64,000 nt of DNA, from positions 160,946,397 to 161,010,396 of the forward strand of contig NC_072790.1 in NCBI RefSeq assembly GCF_028583425.1, given 5' to 3'. The stretch is from Eublepharis macularius (lineage: Eukaryota > Chordata > Lepidosauria > Squamata > Eublepharidae). Within the stretch, counting starts at the first letter, position 1; each line of letters starts with the position of its first letter. The translations under genes and the position numbers were made by a program. The notes beneath the pieces were generated by a model. It saw only the letters and a list, made by a program, of their open reading frames with translations. It searched no databases and had not been told where the DNA came from. Shown in pieces: positions 31,055-42,862 of this stretch.

Positions 31055-31850
31055 ATGGCTTCCAAAAAAGAAAAGGACTGGCAAGCTGCTATGGAGAATT
31101 TGGATAAAAAAATAACGGAGAGGGAAATAAAGAGATTCGGGAAATGGTACAACAACTACAGCAAAATTTAATGACGGAAATTAAAGAAGTGATTAAGTCG
31201 GAAATAACGGAGGTTAAAAAAGAGATGGAGGCAATAAAAACAGATCTACAGAATACCCAACAAAAAGTGCAAGAAACACAACAGATGGTGCAGGATGGGG
31301 AGAAAAAAACAGAGGCTATAAAGATAGAGACTATGGGCATGGGTGAAAGAATTGTGATGATGGAATGTAAAGCAATGGACAGACAAATTCGTATGAGGGC
31401 TGTGCCGGAGAAAATGGGCGGATCTGCTCTGAAACAAGTAGCTGAAATATTGGCAAATTTTTTGGGACAAACAGAGGAGGAAATGATGACACATCTGGAT
31501 ATCGTCTACAGAGTCAACTCAAAGTATGCAGAACAAAAGAATTTACCAAGAGATATTATTGTCCAATTGACCACAAGGAGAATGAAGGAGGAAATTATTA
31601 GAAGGCATTTTGAAACTCCACTGGAAATAGCTGGGACACGGGTTCGAATTATGAAAGAAGTACCAGGATCGGAAAAAATATAGAGATTTGATACAAAAGC
31701 TGAAGGCAGCTGAAATTAGATATAGATGGGAGTTGCTGGAAGGAGTGACTTGAATTCCAATCAGGGAGACAAGTGATTAAGTCAAAATATGCGATGGATG
31801 TCTTTCTAATGGAGAATGGAAAAGACTTTCCTAGCTCAACTAGATTATAA
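31055..31850 (+). pseudogene. L1 ORF1 (frameshifted)
   Basis: Starts at ATG 31055 (MASKKEKDWQAAMENLDKK). A one-base slip near 31130 moves the frame to 31144-31683, which has a long coiled coil (EVIKSEITEVKKEMEAIKTD), the RNA-binding region (KNLPRDIIVQLTTRRMKEEI) and the C-terminal domain start (TRVRIMKEVPGSEK). A second slip at an A-run near 31678 shifts it again (DLIQKLKAAEIRYRWELLEG). A TGA follows at about 31750. ORF1p would coat L1 RNA; this copy is inactive. Confidence 0.85.
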
Positions 31851-31852
31851 TT

Positions 31853-32595
31853 ATGGAGCACAAATTAATTTCATGGAATGTTAATGGACTCAATTCACCC
31901 TCCAAACAAAAAGCTGTGTTACATTGGTTATCTAAACAAAGAAGTAATATGATTTTCCTACAAGAGACTCATATTAGAGATCAAGATGTTAAATACCTAT
32001 TTAATAAGAAGTTAGGAAAACAATTTGTTTTGGCAACAAAACAAAAGAAGAGGGGAATTGTTATATATATTAAGGAAGAATTGCAACCCAAATTAATAGT
32101 GTCAGATAAAAATGGAAGATACCTAGCTGTGGGATTTTTATGCAATGCTAAAAAAATGTTGATACTTGGAGTATATGCACCGAATGGCTCTAAGGATTTT
32201 TTTTTAAAGATTTAAGAGAACAAATGGAACAATGGACTTATGATCAAGTAATTATAGCTGGAGATTTGAATGGAGTGGTGGATTTACAGTTGGATAAAAG
32301 TTCATCATCAAGTAAAGTAAGGGCGGGGAAATTACCAAAGTCATTTTTTGAAATTCAGGAACAAGAAAATTTAGAAGATATTTGGAGAAAATATAATCCT
32401 AAATCGAAGCAATATACATTTTCTCAACTAGCCATCAATCCTTTTCTAGAATAGATATGATCTGGGCGTTTAAAGAACTGGCAGTATTTACTAAAGAGAT
32501 TGATATTTTACCGAAAATTAGCTCAGATCATAATCCTGTGATGTGGAGATTTGGAATGAGAAATAAGAAACGGAGATGGAGAATTAATGAGGATC
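31853..32595 (+). pseudogene. L1 ORF2 endonuclease domain (frameshifted)
   Basis: Three blocks in successive frames give a nearly complete APE-type endonuclease. The catalytic landmarks are WNVNGL, FLQETH, GVYAPN, AGDLNGV, SRIDMIW and SSDHNPV. Frameshifts occur at a T-run near 32199 and near 32448. Homology stops at about 32595, where half-L1 leader sequence begins. In an intact L1 this domain nicks the T-rich target strand. Confidence 0.87.
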
Positions 32596-33979
32596 GATTC
32601 GGTTTAGTTTTCCCGGCCATGTCAGACGCTCCTCTCCGCAGGTCCGGGAGGAAACGTCTGAGCAGCCTGACCGGTCAGTTGACCTGCGAGGGTTAACCCC
32701 CAGGACTCCCAGTGAGGGAGTCAGGGTCCAGGGCGCAGCGGGAAGAACCCCCTGGAAGCAATGCAGGGGGTAAATCGCCCGTTTGCTCCAATGGAGGCCG
32801 GCAGACTTGCGCAGCACATCGTGTGCAGCCGGGCCACGGAGAACGGCAAAGAGCAGAACTAGGCAAAAGCCTGTAAGTAAGCGAACCCCTTCTGTTATTA
32901 CAAGCGTATGTGAAGGATTGGTGGGATCTGAAGCTAAGAAGGCTCGGGTTTCTTCCCCCTCACTGAGTTTCAGAATTTGGTCGGCGGTCTCCCCCCCCCT
33001 AAAATGGCGACAAAAAAGCAGAGTCCCGCTTTGGGCAAGTCAATCTCGGCTGCCCTGCAGGGTAAAGGAGAATCTCTTGAGGATCTGGTGAAGCAGTCGG
33101 TGACTGAAGCCATAAAGCCCTTTGTTGACAAGCTAAATGAAACGGATCAAAGGGTTGGCTTAATTGAGAGCGAAGTGAAAACCATTAAGGAAACAGCGGG
33201 GGTGGGGGCAGAGAAGTCTGCTCAGGAAAATGCGTTACTCGTGAGGGCAACAAAGAAGTAAAGCTGGTGGAGAACCAGGTGATCGGGCTACAAGTGGAAC
33301 GAGCACAGACAATTTTGCATCCCCAGAACATGAAAGAGGAGGAAAATTAGAATTTGCAGGATCTGGTCTCAGAACTTTTAGCGACACCCACGAGGGCAAC
33401 TAAAGAAGAGTTAAAAAGCGCCATTTTGGAAGTCCGTCGGGCTTCTTCAAAATATGCAATGAAGCGTCAGCTGCCTCGCGAGATCATCATTGATTTCTCA
33501 TCTAAGAGGATTCGGGACACTATCCTATATAATTCATACAATGTGGATCTGGACTTTCTGGGTAATAAGGTTAAGATATTGAAGGACGTTCTATTTTTAG
33601 CTCAGAAAAGAAGATTTAAATACAAAGGGTTTGCAGCTCTTCTGAGGAAACATGAAATAAAGTTCAAATGGTTATTTCCGGAAGGTATCTGGTTTAGTTA
33701 TAAAGATCAAGCTTACAAGATAACATCAGAAGATCAGCTAAGGGACTTTGAGGGTCAGCATCAAGAGTTCCAGCAAGTTGCTAAACAAGAGGAAAAGGAT
33801 TCCAAGTTTGAAGGGGGAGGGGAGGAGGGAACGAGCACGGCGACTGCAGCTGTTCAGAGAGAACTGCGTCTGAGGCCCGGGGGGGTGGGGAGGAAGATCT
33901 GATTTTGATTGTAATCTGTATTTTGCAAGGTCTACTAATCTAACAGTATTTTACAAAGTTTAAATTTTAAACAATGGCA
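32596..33979 (+). pseudogene. half-L1 leader and broken ORF1 embedded in L1
   Basis: It aligns from its first bases (gattcggtttagttttccc) with the 5' end of the half-L1 at 12717. It continues through the leader, ORF1 (33004-33902) and the first ~80 bp of the 3'UTR, then ends at ...atggcag (33979). ORF1 is shifted near 33250 (frame 33004-33261 then 33354-33902). It shares KYAMKRQLPREIIIDFSSK and NKVKILKDV with the intact copy. No separate TSD flanks this segment, so it was probably joined before or during insertion. Confidence 0.85.
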
Positions 33980-35836
33980 GTAATTGTTAACTCGGATGTA
34001 ACAAAAAAGCTGGAAATAAGAAAAGGAACAAGACAAGGGTGTCCGCTTTCCCCACTTCTGGTTGTAATGGTATTGGAGATTTTACTTAGGCAAATAAGAG
34101 AAGATAATTCAGTAAGAGGACTGAGGACAAAAGGATTTGAATATAAAGTGAGAGCTTTTGCCGATGATATAATGGTGATAGTGGAGGATCCAATAGAGTG
34201 CATGCCAAAATTGATGAAGAAAATGAAAGACTTTGGAGATTTAGCGGGATTTGTTATAAACAAGGTGAAGTCCAAAATATTGTGCAAAAATATGACTAAA
34301 CAACAACAAAAGGAGTTGGTGGACAAGGTAGAATGTGAAGTAGTGAACAAAGTTAAATACTTAGGAGTGGAAGTGACAGCAAAAAATATTGATCTATATA
34401 AGAATAACTATGACAAGTTATGGCAACAAATAGACAAAGATATGATTAAATGGAATAAAATGAATTTGTCATGGTTAGGTCGTATTGCAGTAATCAAGAT
34501 GAATGTTCTTCCAAGAATGATGTTTCTACTACAGACAATACCTGTTGTTAAAGATAGTAAACAATTTGAAAAGTGGCAGAGAACGATACTAAACTTTGTT
34601 TGGGCTGGGAAGAAACCCAGAGTCAAAATGAAGGTACTATATGATGCAAAAGAAAGAGGAGGTCTACAATTACCAAATTTTATATTATATCATGAAGCGG
34701 TATGTTTGGATTGGATAAAGGAATGGGTGACATTGAAACATTTGAAGTTGTTAGCATTGGAAGGATATAATAAATTATTTGGATGGCATGCATATCTATG
34801 GTATGACAAAGTAAAAGCAGATTCTATGTTTTTACATCATTATGTAAGAAGAAGCTTGTTTGCTGTTTGGATCAAATACAAGAAATATATGGAAGAGACT
34901 ATACCAATGTGGATTATACCTGCGGAAGTAGTAAATCCAAGAACAGAATATGCAGGGGAAGAGTGGTTGACATATAAAGAAATTCTTGAGATAAAACAGA
35001 ACAATTATTTGCTTAAAGACAATGATGAATTGCCATTCCAATATGGATGGTTTCAATATATGCAGATAAAAGACTTGTATGAGAAGGACAAAAGAAAAAA
35101 TGGTTTTAGGCTACAAAATTCCGAGATTGAGAACTGTTTGCTTCAGGGGGGGAAGAAAATGATTTCTAAAATATATAAGATATTATTGAAATGGTTTACA
35201 GAGGAGGAGGTTGTTAAAGTTCAGATGGTTAAATGGGCAATAAACTGTAATAGGGAAATCTCAATGGAAGCTTGGGAAAAGGTATGGAAAAATACAGTTA
35301 AAATTTCAGCATGTACCACAGTGCGTGAAAATGTTTATAAGATGATATATAGATGGTATTTAACACCAAAGAAGCTGGCCAATGGTAATAGTCAGATGTC
35401 TGATAAATGTTGGAAATGTAAACAACATGAAGGTTCATTTTATCATATGTGGTGGTCCTGTGAAAAGGCAAAACAGTTCTGGGGGGATATAGTAAAGGTT
35501 ATGTCGGATATTTTACAAAGGAATATAATTAAAACCCCGGAACTGTTGTTACTATGTATGAATCTAGAAGACTTTGATAAAATGGACAGAGTTATGGTAT
35601 TTTATATGATGACGGCGGCCAGAATGTGTTATGCACAGTTGTGGAAGACTCAGGAGATACCATCTACGGAAGACTGGATTTTGAAAGTTTTAAACATGGC
35701 AGAAATGGACAAATTAACGAGAAAACTGAAAGAGCAAGAAGTATTGGAATATACATTAAGTTGGGAAAAATTCAAGAAATATGTGGAGAAAAAGTGGGAC
35801 ATGAAGGGGAAATTGTGGTCTTTGGATAGTTATTAA
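33974..35836 (+). pseudogene. L1 ORF2 reverse transcriptase (active-site half) to C-terminus
   Basis: A 620-codon uninterrupted frame. It enters the RT domain just before motif B (KGTRQGCPLSPLL) and includes the catalytic FADD (AFADDIMVIVED), the thumb region (RIAVIKMNVLPRMMFLL), and the C-terminal cysteine segment CWKCKQHEGSFYHMWWSC. It ends KLWSLDSY. The ATG at 33974 is at the chimeric junction and is not the native ORF2 start. The fingers/palm N-terminal part and the endonuclease are not joined in frame, so it is unlikely to be functional. Confidence 0.9.
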
Positions 35837-36362
35837 GGGGGAGATAGAAACTTACTTAAGGTTAAAAGGGGGTATATTTTACTATATTTTATTGGATTAG
35901 TATAGAGTTATAGTATTATAGTATTACAAAGTTAAGAGTAAGATAGCATATCTATATGGGAAGTAGTAAGATTGAATAATAAGGTTCTATAGGTAATGAT
36001 ATTTTAGTGATGTAATAGAAGTAGTAGAAGTCTTTTAGTTAGTATATATACCTATTATACACTTATATATTTTTATACTCTTAATTTAGATAAGTATTAT
36101 ATTAAGATAGTTAATACAACTATATAGATTAGATTAGTATATATTATATAGTTATATATTATATATACTATTATAGACTTTAAGCATTTATAGTATATAT
36201 TCTTTAGGTTAAGTTGGGTATGGAAAACTTTTGGGAGTCACTAGAAAAGGGAGGGGGGGAAATGCAATGGGATGGAAAATGATAATGATTATTATGTTTA
36301 TGTTTGTAAACCCATCCAATAAAAATTCTTAAAAAAAAAAGAGAGAGAGAGAAGCGAGCTGG

Positions 36363-36780
36363 TATTTCTGGCGTGGGTCGGAGAGTATATGACATTCGGA
36401 CGGGGTCCTGATCCCCCAGCAACTGCATGTCCTCACCTGAGGGTCCCACTAACGAAAATTGCGACAGCAGCCGACAATACCCACCTTTCTGCCTTGCTGG
36501 AAAGGATGGGAGGGAGAGGACATGTCATTATGAGGAAGGGGAGGGGAAGGGGGAAGATCCCTCAGCAACCGCGGGTCCTCACCTGAGGGTCCCACTGAGG
36601 AACAGTGCGGCAGCAGCCAACGGTACCCACTTTCCTGCCTTGCTGGAAAGGATGGGAGGGAGTGGACCTCTCATGTGGGGGGTAAGTGAGAAGATCCCCC
36701 TGCAACCGCCAGGCCAAAGTGGAGCATGCTGGTATTCCCGGTGAGGGCCGGAGGGCGGGTGATATCCCCTCTCTTTCTAT
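36363..36780. repeat. right-hand part of the tandem array with a second repeat unit
   Basis: After the L1, ggtatttctggcg resumes the 165-bp unit and ggtattcccggtgaggg occurs again at about 36731. Between them is a ~146-bp unit repeated twice (36405-36530, 36550-36675) with cctcacctgagggtcccact and cctgccttgctggaaagg. Further diverged copies of the last motif lie near 37455, 37670, 37790 and 37965. Confidence 0.8.
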
Positions 36781-37345
36781 TTCAATCTCTATCTGTTTCT
36801 ATATACAGTTCTCCAACCATATACCATTCTTTAACTGTTAACATACATTCTCTAATATATGTACATACATTCTAGCGTATTGTTCATTCTACTTATACAT
36901 TCTGCAACGTCTGTCTCTTTCTCTGTTTTTGATTTTCAATCCTTTTCTCCATGGTTGTGGCATGTTCTGTTCGATTCTGTATCTCCTTGACGCATTCACA
37001 TTCTATTTCTACTTCTAGAACGGTTGATATCTGTGTGTCCCTTTCTATCTGTGTCTCTGTATCTCCCTTACACTGTCTATTAGCAACTGTCTCTCTCTCT
37101 CTCTCTCTGTTTCTTCTGATGATTCCACCACTATTTATCTGAATCTATCTCTTTCCACGTATATATGTGCCCTTTATTATTTCTTTCCATCTCTAGCTTT
37201 TATTTTTTTCTTTTCCTATAACCATATTGTTTTCTACATTCATTTCTCTGTCTTCATCTATATGTATGCTCATGTGTCCATCTTTTCCCAATGTTTTTGT
37301 TTTTGTTTTTCAACACATCTTTCTATCTGTCTCTCTGTTTTGTTC
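36781..37345. repeat. pyrimidine-rich low-complexity tract
   Basis: Dominated by tctctatctg-like words, with (TC)n at about 37090-37110. No gene. Confidence 0.8.
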
Positions 37346-37979
37346 TGTCCAACATGTGGAGGGGGATCGGCAAGATCCCCCAGCAACTACGGGACGGGTC
37401 CTCACCCGAGTGTCCCACTGAGGATTTCTCTGGCGGCAGCCAGCACCACCCACCTTCCTGCCTTGACAGAAAGGATGGGAGTTGCAGGACACATTCCCAT
37501 CCAGCTGAAAGGGGTCAAGTCAGTCCCGTTGACAGGGGAGCCGCCATGCTGTGCAACTGACTGTATCCCTATATGGTATGATCAGCTGCACAATCGCAAC
37601 TGATCTGTGTAACCAAGGAGGGAGCAGTAACAGGATAGTCTCCCATGAAGCAGCGGCTGACATGACCCACCGTCCTGCCTTTGTGGAAAGTAGGGGATGG
37701 ACAGGACAGGAGACATTGCTTGGATGGGTCAGAGTGGTTCCTGAGAGGCGGAGATGGAAATTGGACAGCAGCAGCAGCAGCTGACATCAGCCACCTTCCT
37801 GCCTTTGTGGGATGGACATGAGTCGAGGGACCCATTTCCCCCTGCTCAGAGGGCTCAGTGTTTGTGATGGATAGGGGCACCATGTGGCTCAACTATATGT
37901 GAAACAGTTCCTGAACTGCTGCGCAAGTGCCCAAAGGAGGCTGCCTCCAGCATCACCCACATTCCTGCCTTCGCAGAAA
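37346..37979. repeat. diverged copies of the ~146-bp unit
   Basis: Copies of ccaccttcctgcctt...gaaaggatgggag occur at about 37450-37485, 37665-37700, 37788-37810 and 37958-37985, with increasing spacing and divergence. No coding motif is recognised. Confidence 0.6.
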
Positions 37980-38760
37980 GGAGGTATCATGATGATCTGG
38001 CTGTGCCAGGAAGGCCTATCAAGGTCTGAGAAGTCTGTTAGCAGTGGGACTGGACCTGGCTAAACCTGAGCCAAATGCGCCAGCCCTCATTCGAGATACC
38101 CACAGGACTTGATGGGCAAGGGTGCATGGCGATGGCATGGAGAACCAAGGGGTAAAATGTTTTAGTAGCCTGCAGGAGCCCACACAGTCCATGCTGGATA
38201 GGGGCAAGCCATGTAGGGCAATAGCTTCTGCCAAGATGCGAAGGCTCGCCTCCTGAGCCATCGGCCTCGAGGTTCTAAGCGGCGCTGTCCCAGACCCCGA
38301 GGGGACAACCTCTGTGAGCACAGCCTGCTGGTGCGCTCTGCTCCCACCGGCGTCACCCTCAGGGCAAAGTGACCTTCCCACTGACCCCTGCTCAGAAGAG
38401 CTGGTAGCCCCCTTTCTCCCCCCATGGATGTTTCACTGGGTGAGGAGGGAAACAGGCTCAGGTGGTGATTTTTCAGGTTCCGAGTCAGGGCCGTTGAAGA
38501 CAGGTGCTTCAGGGTTTTGCCCCTGCGCACCAGGACATCACAGGCATGGCACCGCACCACACGGGGGTCATCAGGAAGGGCCTGAAAGTGCCTCCATATG
38601 GAGGTGTTGAAACGTGGACCGCTAACTGTCCCAGAGGAAGGAGGACGAATGGTTACAGGCTGCACTGCGGGGCTGGCCACGGATGACGGGGTGAGGGGTG
38701 GACTGCAGGTGGGGACAGCACCGAGAGTTTGGGATGGGGATGGGAGTGATCTTTCATAAC
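37980..38760 (-). pseudogene. BED-finger hAT transposase fragment
   Basis: The minus-strand frame 38162-38854 contains a BED zinc finger (38461-38605): SIWRHFQALPDDPRVVRCHA, CDVLVRRGKTLKHLSSTA, then NLKNHH, with the C-x2-C and H-x-H layout. After a frameshift, 38019-38250 reads LRILAEAIALHGLPLSSMD, the region that follows the finger in ZBED/hAT transposases. The catalytic core and dimerisation domain are absent. BED fingers bind hAT ends. Confidence 0.7.
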
Positions 38761-38859
38761 ACACATACCATTCCTCCAGGGATCCACCCACCCCTCTGCC
38801 ATTGCACTTCACCCCACAACCACCCTTGGTGGCCAACACAAAAGGAAGACTCATTGTGC

Positions 38860-39698
38860 CACCAAGGTAGAATTAAGGAAGCCAGGAAAGGAGATGACTC
38901 TGTGTGCCCTCCGCTGCGGTGCCCACTGAGTTTGGCCCCAGTGCCTGGCAGCAGCCCAGACACCAGAGGGAGGGAGGGACTAGAGCCCTAGCCCATCACT
39001 CCCACAGACCTGAACAGATCAAGCAATAATAATACTATGTGAGTCCTCAGCCAAGGTGCCCACTGAGCTTGACCCCAGGGCCAGGCAGCAGGCCACCTGA
39101 CTTGGAGGAACTACCAGAATGGTGTTCCAATGCATTCCCCCTCAAATTGAGCCCTGAACCTATCAATTTTACTGAGTCTGTGTTGGAGGGTGGAACATTC
39201 AAATATAAAGCTACATGCTTATACTCTTCAAGAAATCTCTAATATGCCAGAATAACTTTGTGTTCCTTTTCCTCATAATCTGTTTTGGCTTTTGGGAGTC
39301 ATTTCAGGAGCTGAAATAACATGAGAACTGGATATATATTTGGATTTTCTTGTCTCACAGTCCCTGAAAAAAAATACATAAAAAATTAGATTACAATGAT
39401 AATGCACATCTGAACATAAAGTTTTTTTAAATGCTTCCCTTGCCCTTTAGCTGGCAAACAAAGACATGAATTTGAGTTTCCCTTGGAAGTTCAAATTAAC
39501 TGCCATTGAAGATTTTATCCACCCCCCACCAATCATACATGGGAACACATCAAGAGTCATTTTGTTATCACAAAGCTGCAATGGTGAAGTATCATGGCTG
39601 TTACTTTTTTCCAGAACTCTTCCTCAGAGGCAAACACAATGTTATTTAGAGGGAGATCAAATGACTTTTTCATATGTTTTATCAATAATCTTGGGAGG
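38860..39698. other. no recognised gene; short direct repeat
   Basis: ggtgcccactgag(t/c)ttg.ccccag occurs at about 38918 and 39056, ~138 bp apart. The rest is AT-rich with no recognised motif. Confidence 0.4.
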
Positions 39699-39898
39699 GA
39701 AGGCAGCATGGTATAGCTCGATCTAGTCAGATCTCAGAAGCTAAACAGGGTTGGTACTTGGATGGGAGACCACAAAGGAAGACTCTGCAGAGGAAGGCAA
39801 TGGCAAACCACCTCTGCTTCTCACTTGCCTTGAAAGCTTCTTGCTGGGGTTGCCATAAGTCCATCGTGACTTGACAGCACGTTACAGACATCAGTAGT
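39699..39898 (+). mobile_element. 5S rRNA-derived SINE
   Basis: The 5' part (39710-39772) aligns with the internal promoter half of 5S rRNA: gatct.gtcagatctcagaa, gctaaacagggttgg, tacttggatgggagacc. These cover the pol III A-box, intermediate element and C-box region. The body that follows (ggcaatggcaaaccacctctg, ccttgaaagc, ttgctggggttgccataagt) and the end cgtgacttgacagcac are typical of the squamate 5S SINE family. It is an internally deleted 5S copy, not an rRNA gene. Confidence 0.88.
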
Positions 39899-40424
39899 CT
39901 CAACTGATGATGCGATGAAGAAGTTAGCTGTATCCATCATCAAGGGATGTAACTGTAACTCAAAGATATGTTGCCCATCTGTAAATATGCAAGGGAAACT
40001 AACAATGATCAGGCATTATCAGGGGAGTAATAGGGCACAGTTGGTGTTCTAAACCTCTTGATCCTATTTCCCACCCCCAGTATGATGCTGCGCATTGGCA
40101 TAACTGGAAAAATTCCCATAAAACCCATGACATACTGCCTCTGATGCTGCCTCCTTGTTGCTGCCTAGGTCTTGCCAAAGGCCTCCTTCTTCCTCAACCT
40201 CCTTCACTAATGCCATTTGCCAGAAGCCAGGTGTTTCTCCCCACTTTGAGATGGGGTGCCCCTGGAGTCTGGAGAGTTACCTATGGAGAACTGGCTTCTC
40301 AGTGGGTACCGGACTGGTGATCCCTGGAGACATGCCTTGCCCTTCTAGTTTCCCTTGAGCCATAATGTGGCAATGTACAAAGCCCTGCTGCCACTTCTGG
40401 TCTCCCCCTTCCCCTGTCCCCCTG
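39899..40424. other. no recognised gene
   Basis: No motif recognised. Confidence 0.5.
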
Positions 40425-40690
40425 AGTGCTGGAACATTGCTGATGCTGGCACTACAAGTCAGTATCCCATGCTCAGCTCCAAGGTGCAGAAAGCATAGCA
40501 ATTGTACGGTAACCCCTAGCAACTCCACCGCAATCCACCAGCCACAGAATGACATGCTTGTGTGGATTGCAGTGGATTGCAGTGGAGTTGCTAGGGGCTC
40601 CTGTACAATTGCTATGCTTTCTGCACCTTGGGGCTGATCATGGGATACTGACTTGCAGTGCCAGCATCAGCAATGTTCCAGCACGCAGGA
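40425..40690. repeat. long inverted repeat (~110-bp arms)
   Basis: 40428-40535 (ctggaacattgctgatgctgg... to ...ctccaccgcaatcca) pairs with 40563-40684, its reverse complement with few mismatches. The small loop includes a duplicated tggattgcag. It is a foldback MITE or hairpin precursor. No TSD was established. Confidence 0.85.
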
Positions 40691-42859
40691 CTGAACTGCC
40701 TCAGTTCTGCTATTGTTACCTGCCCTGGTCCATAGTGTTTAGGTAGGCTATCTATAACATCAACAACAAACACAACTACAGGGAGAAAAGCACTGTTGTG
40801 ACTCACATTGCTGTTTCTTTTTTCTGAGGATGTGAAAATGACACTTAACGTCTGCCGAAAGCAAACAGCTGAATTTTCTCCCCTTCAGTGATCAAAATAA
40901 TCAGCATGATGGTAGAAAACATGAATGGCAAAACAGAGCAATTTGTAGACATTCAAAGCATACATACAAGGTGTCTAATATTTTGCTCTGAATAATAGGA
41001 CATTGTGAATTAATTTGCTGAACTGGGAAATGCATAGAGTAGTAATCTCTGTCCTTGCTTAAAATCCATTTTGCAATTGAAGTCATGAAATTGGAGGGGG
41101 AGGGGAGGGGGAAAGGCAAAGAAGAAAAGGCAACAAAACAACACCTCAGTGTATGGGATCACTGCTGTTTTAACAGAGAAACAATTCTTGCACATAGAGA
41201 ACCAGGTCCTGTCTGAAACAACCAAGTAAATACCGGAGCTGAGGTGCAATGAAATGTTTCTACAGGGAATTTTAGTATATTATTATAATGAAAGCCTTAA
41301 AAGATATATTCACTCTGCCTTGTTCACAAAATAAAACTGAGGAAGAATACAGTCTCGCTGCTACCCAAAGGAAACCAAACCACTCCCACTAAACTGAATA
41401 CATAAAAGAGATTGATATGGCTGCCACTGCTGAATAAACTTAATTTGTCAGGATTTTCCTTTAATATCTTTTTTTCTGACAAGATGAACTGCTTTTGTCA
41501 ATTGCTTGGCAGAAATAGTAACTGTCAGTTGCATTAATAGCAAATCAAGAATCAATAAATTGGCACAGGAATGCTCAGTGACTGGTTAGCATGAAAGTTG
41601 AAAGCAACTGAGAATTCTTTTTGTGAGGAAAATAAGTTCACTTCTTTTCCTATCCTCATTTTTCTCCACCAAACAATTACCTGCTAATTTAGTTTCTTTT
41701 CCAATTGTCTCTTAATTGGGTGCTGTTGATCTGTTCCATTGTATATTGCATTTAAGGCAGATTTCCTTCCACCCACCTTCTTTTATTTAACCCTTACAAT
41801 AGGCAATTATCCTTTGCAATTCCTAGCATGTGAGTTTTTAAAAAATTATGCCATCTATTCATAGCATTTAGCAGCCATACCCCGCCCCCATATGTCTTCC
41901 CAATGTTTTTCCATGATTACCTTTACAGTTAGCAGGAGGTAAGAAACGATGGGTTTTTAGATGGTTTGACTAAGGAGGACATCCACTGGCATTGCAATCT
42001 AGAAGTACTTGGTGCCTGCTGGACTATATTACAGACAACTGGCACATTTCCTCAAAGCAGCAAAGTGTAACAACCCCTCTATGATAAATGCAGGTTGTTC
42101 AGATTATAGTTTGAAGGAAATGCACTGACATGTCAGGTTCAAAAATCCCTCAATTTATTGCTAAGCTTAGGCCAATTAACAACAGTTCATTACCATATAC
42201 CTTCTGCATAACTATCATGGGTGACCTCTTCAGTGGTACAAGAATAAAGTATGTCATGGTCATTCTGGAGCAGTTGCGCTTGTTCCTCATCTTGCCCTGC
42301 TCCAGCACAACATTCTTACAGGGAGTCTTTGCCTGATAAAAACTTCCCTTATGTTGTTCTCCTGACTAGTAATTTTCCACTGTTTTGCAAAGCCTTCAGT
42401 GAAGATGATACTCATCCCATTTGGACATCCCAGTGGATGTCCTCCTTTGCTACCCCCTCTGTCCTGATATTTCAACCCTCTCTTTACTAGCCCAATGGCT
42501 TTGAATTGTTGTTGAATTAAATGGAAAGCTGGAGATTAAATAGGTTCAAAGGTACTGGCCACACTTTCTCTTTTTTCTTAGCTATGCAAGGGCCCCGACC
42601 CTGATCACATTACCAATTGCTTGAGCAGAAACTGATTCAAATGACATGCTGGTCATTTGTCACATAGAAACAGCCCACAGTGTTTCACCATCTCCAAGAC
42701 CATAATTTCTTGCACTGTCCATAGCCATCTGCCTGTTAAGGTCTAAGTAAGCAAGCAAACAAACAAGCAAAAAACAATTCTTTCAAAAGTTCTCTTTCAC
42801 TTAAATGAAATATTAAGAAGAAACAATGATACTGTGCCTGTTTCCAACATTTAAGGTAC
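40691..42859. other. no recognised gene
   Basis: About 2.2 kb of AT-rich, apparently unique sequence without recognised coding, RNA or repeat motifs. Confidence 0.45.
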
Positions 42860-42862
42860 TAA

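Larger units (their letters stand above)
30101..36347 (+). mobile_element. near-full-length chimeric L1 inserted in the tandem array
   Basis: Flanks read agagaagcaagctgg (30086-30100) and agagaagcgagctgg (36348-36362), a 15-bp TSD with one mismatch, although the array itself repeats this motif. Order: 5'UTR (30101-31054), broken ORF1, ORF2 endonuclease (31853-32595), a foreign half-L1 leader plus ORF1 (32596-33979), ORF2 reverse transcriptase to C-terminus (about 33974-35836), AT-rich 3'UTR, AATAAA at about 36320 and an A-tail. About 350 ORF2 codons between the endonuclease and the RT active-site region are missing. Confidence 0.88.

Noticed and set aside
33974..33985. ATG at 33974 as a true ORF2 start
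   Set aside because: It falls at the chimeric junction; homology to L1 ORF2 begins mid-RT domain.
39710..39772. 5S rRNA gene
   Set aside because: Only part of 5S is present with an internal deletion, fused to a SINE body.
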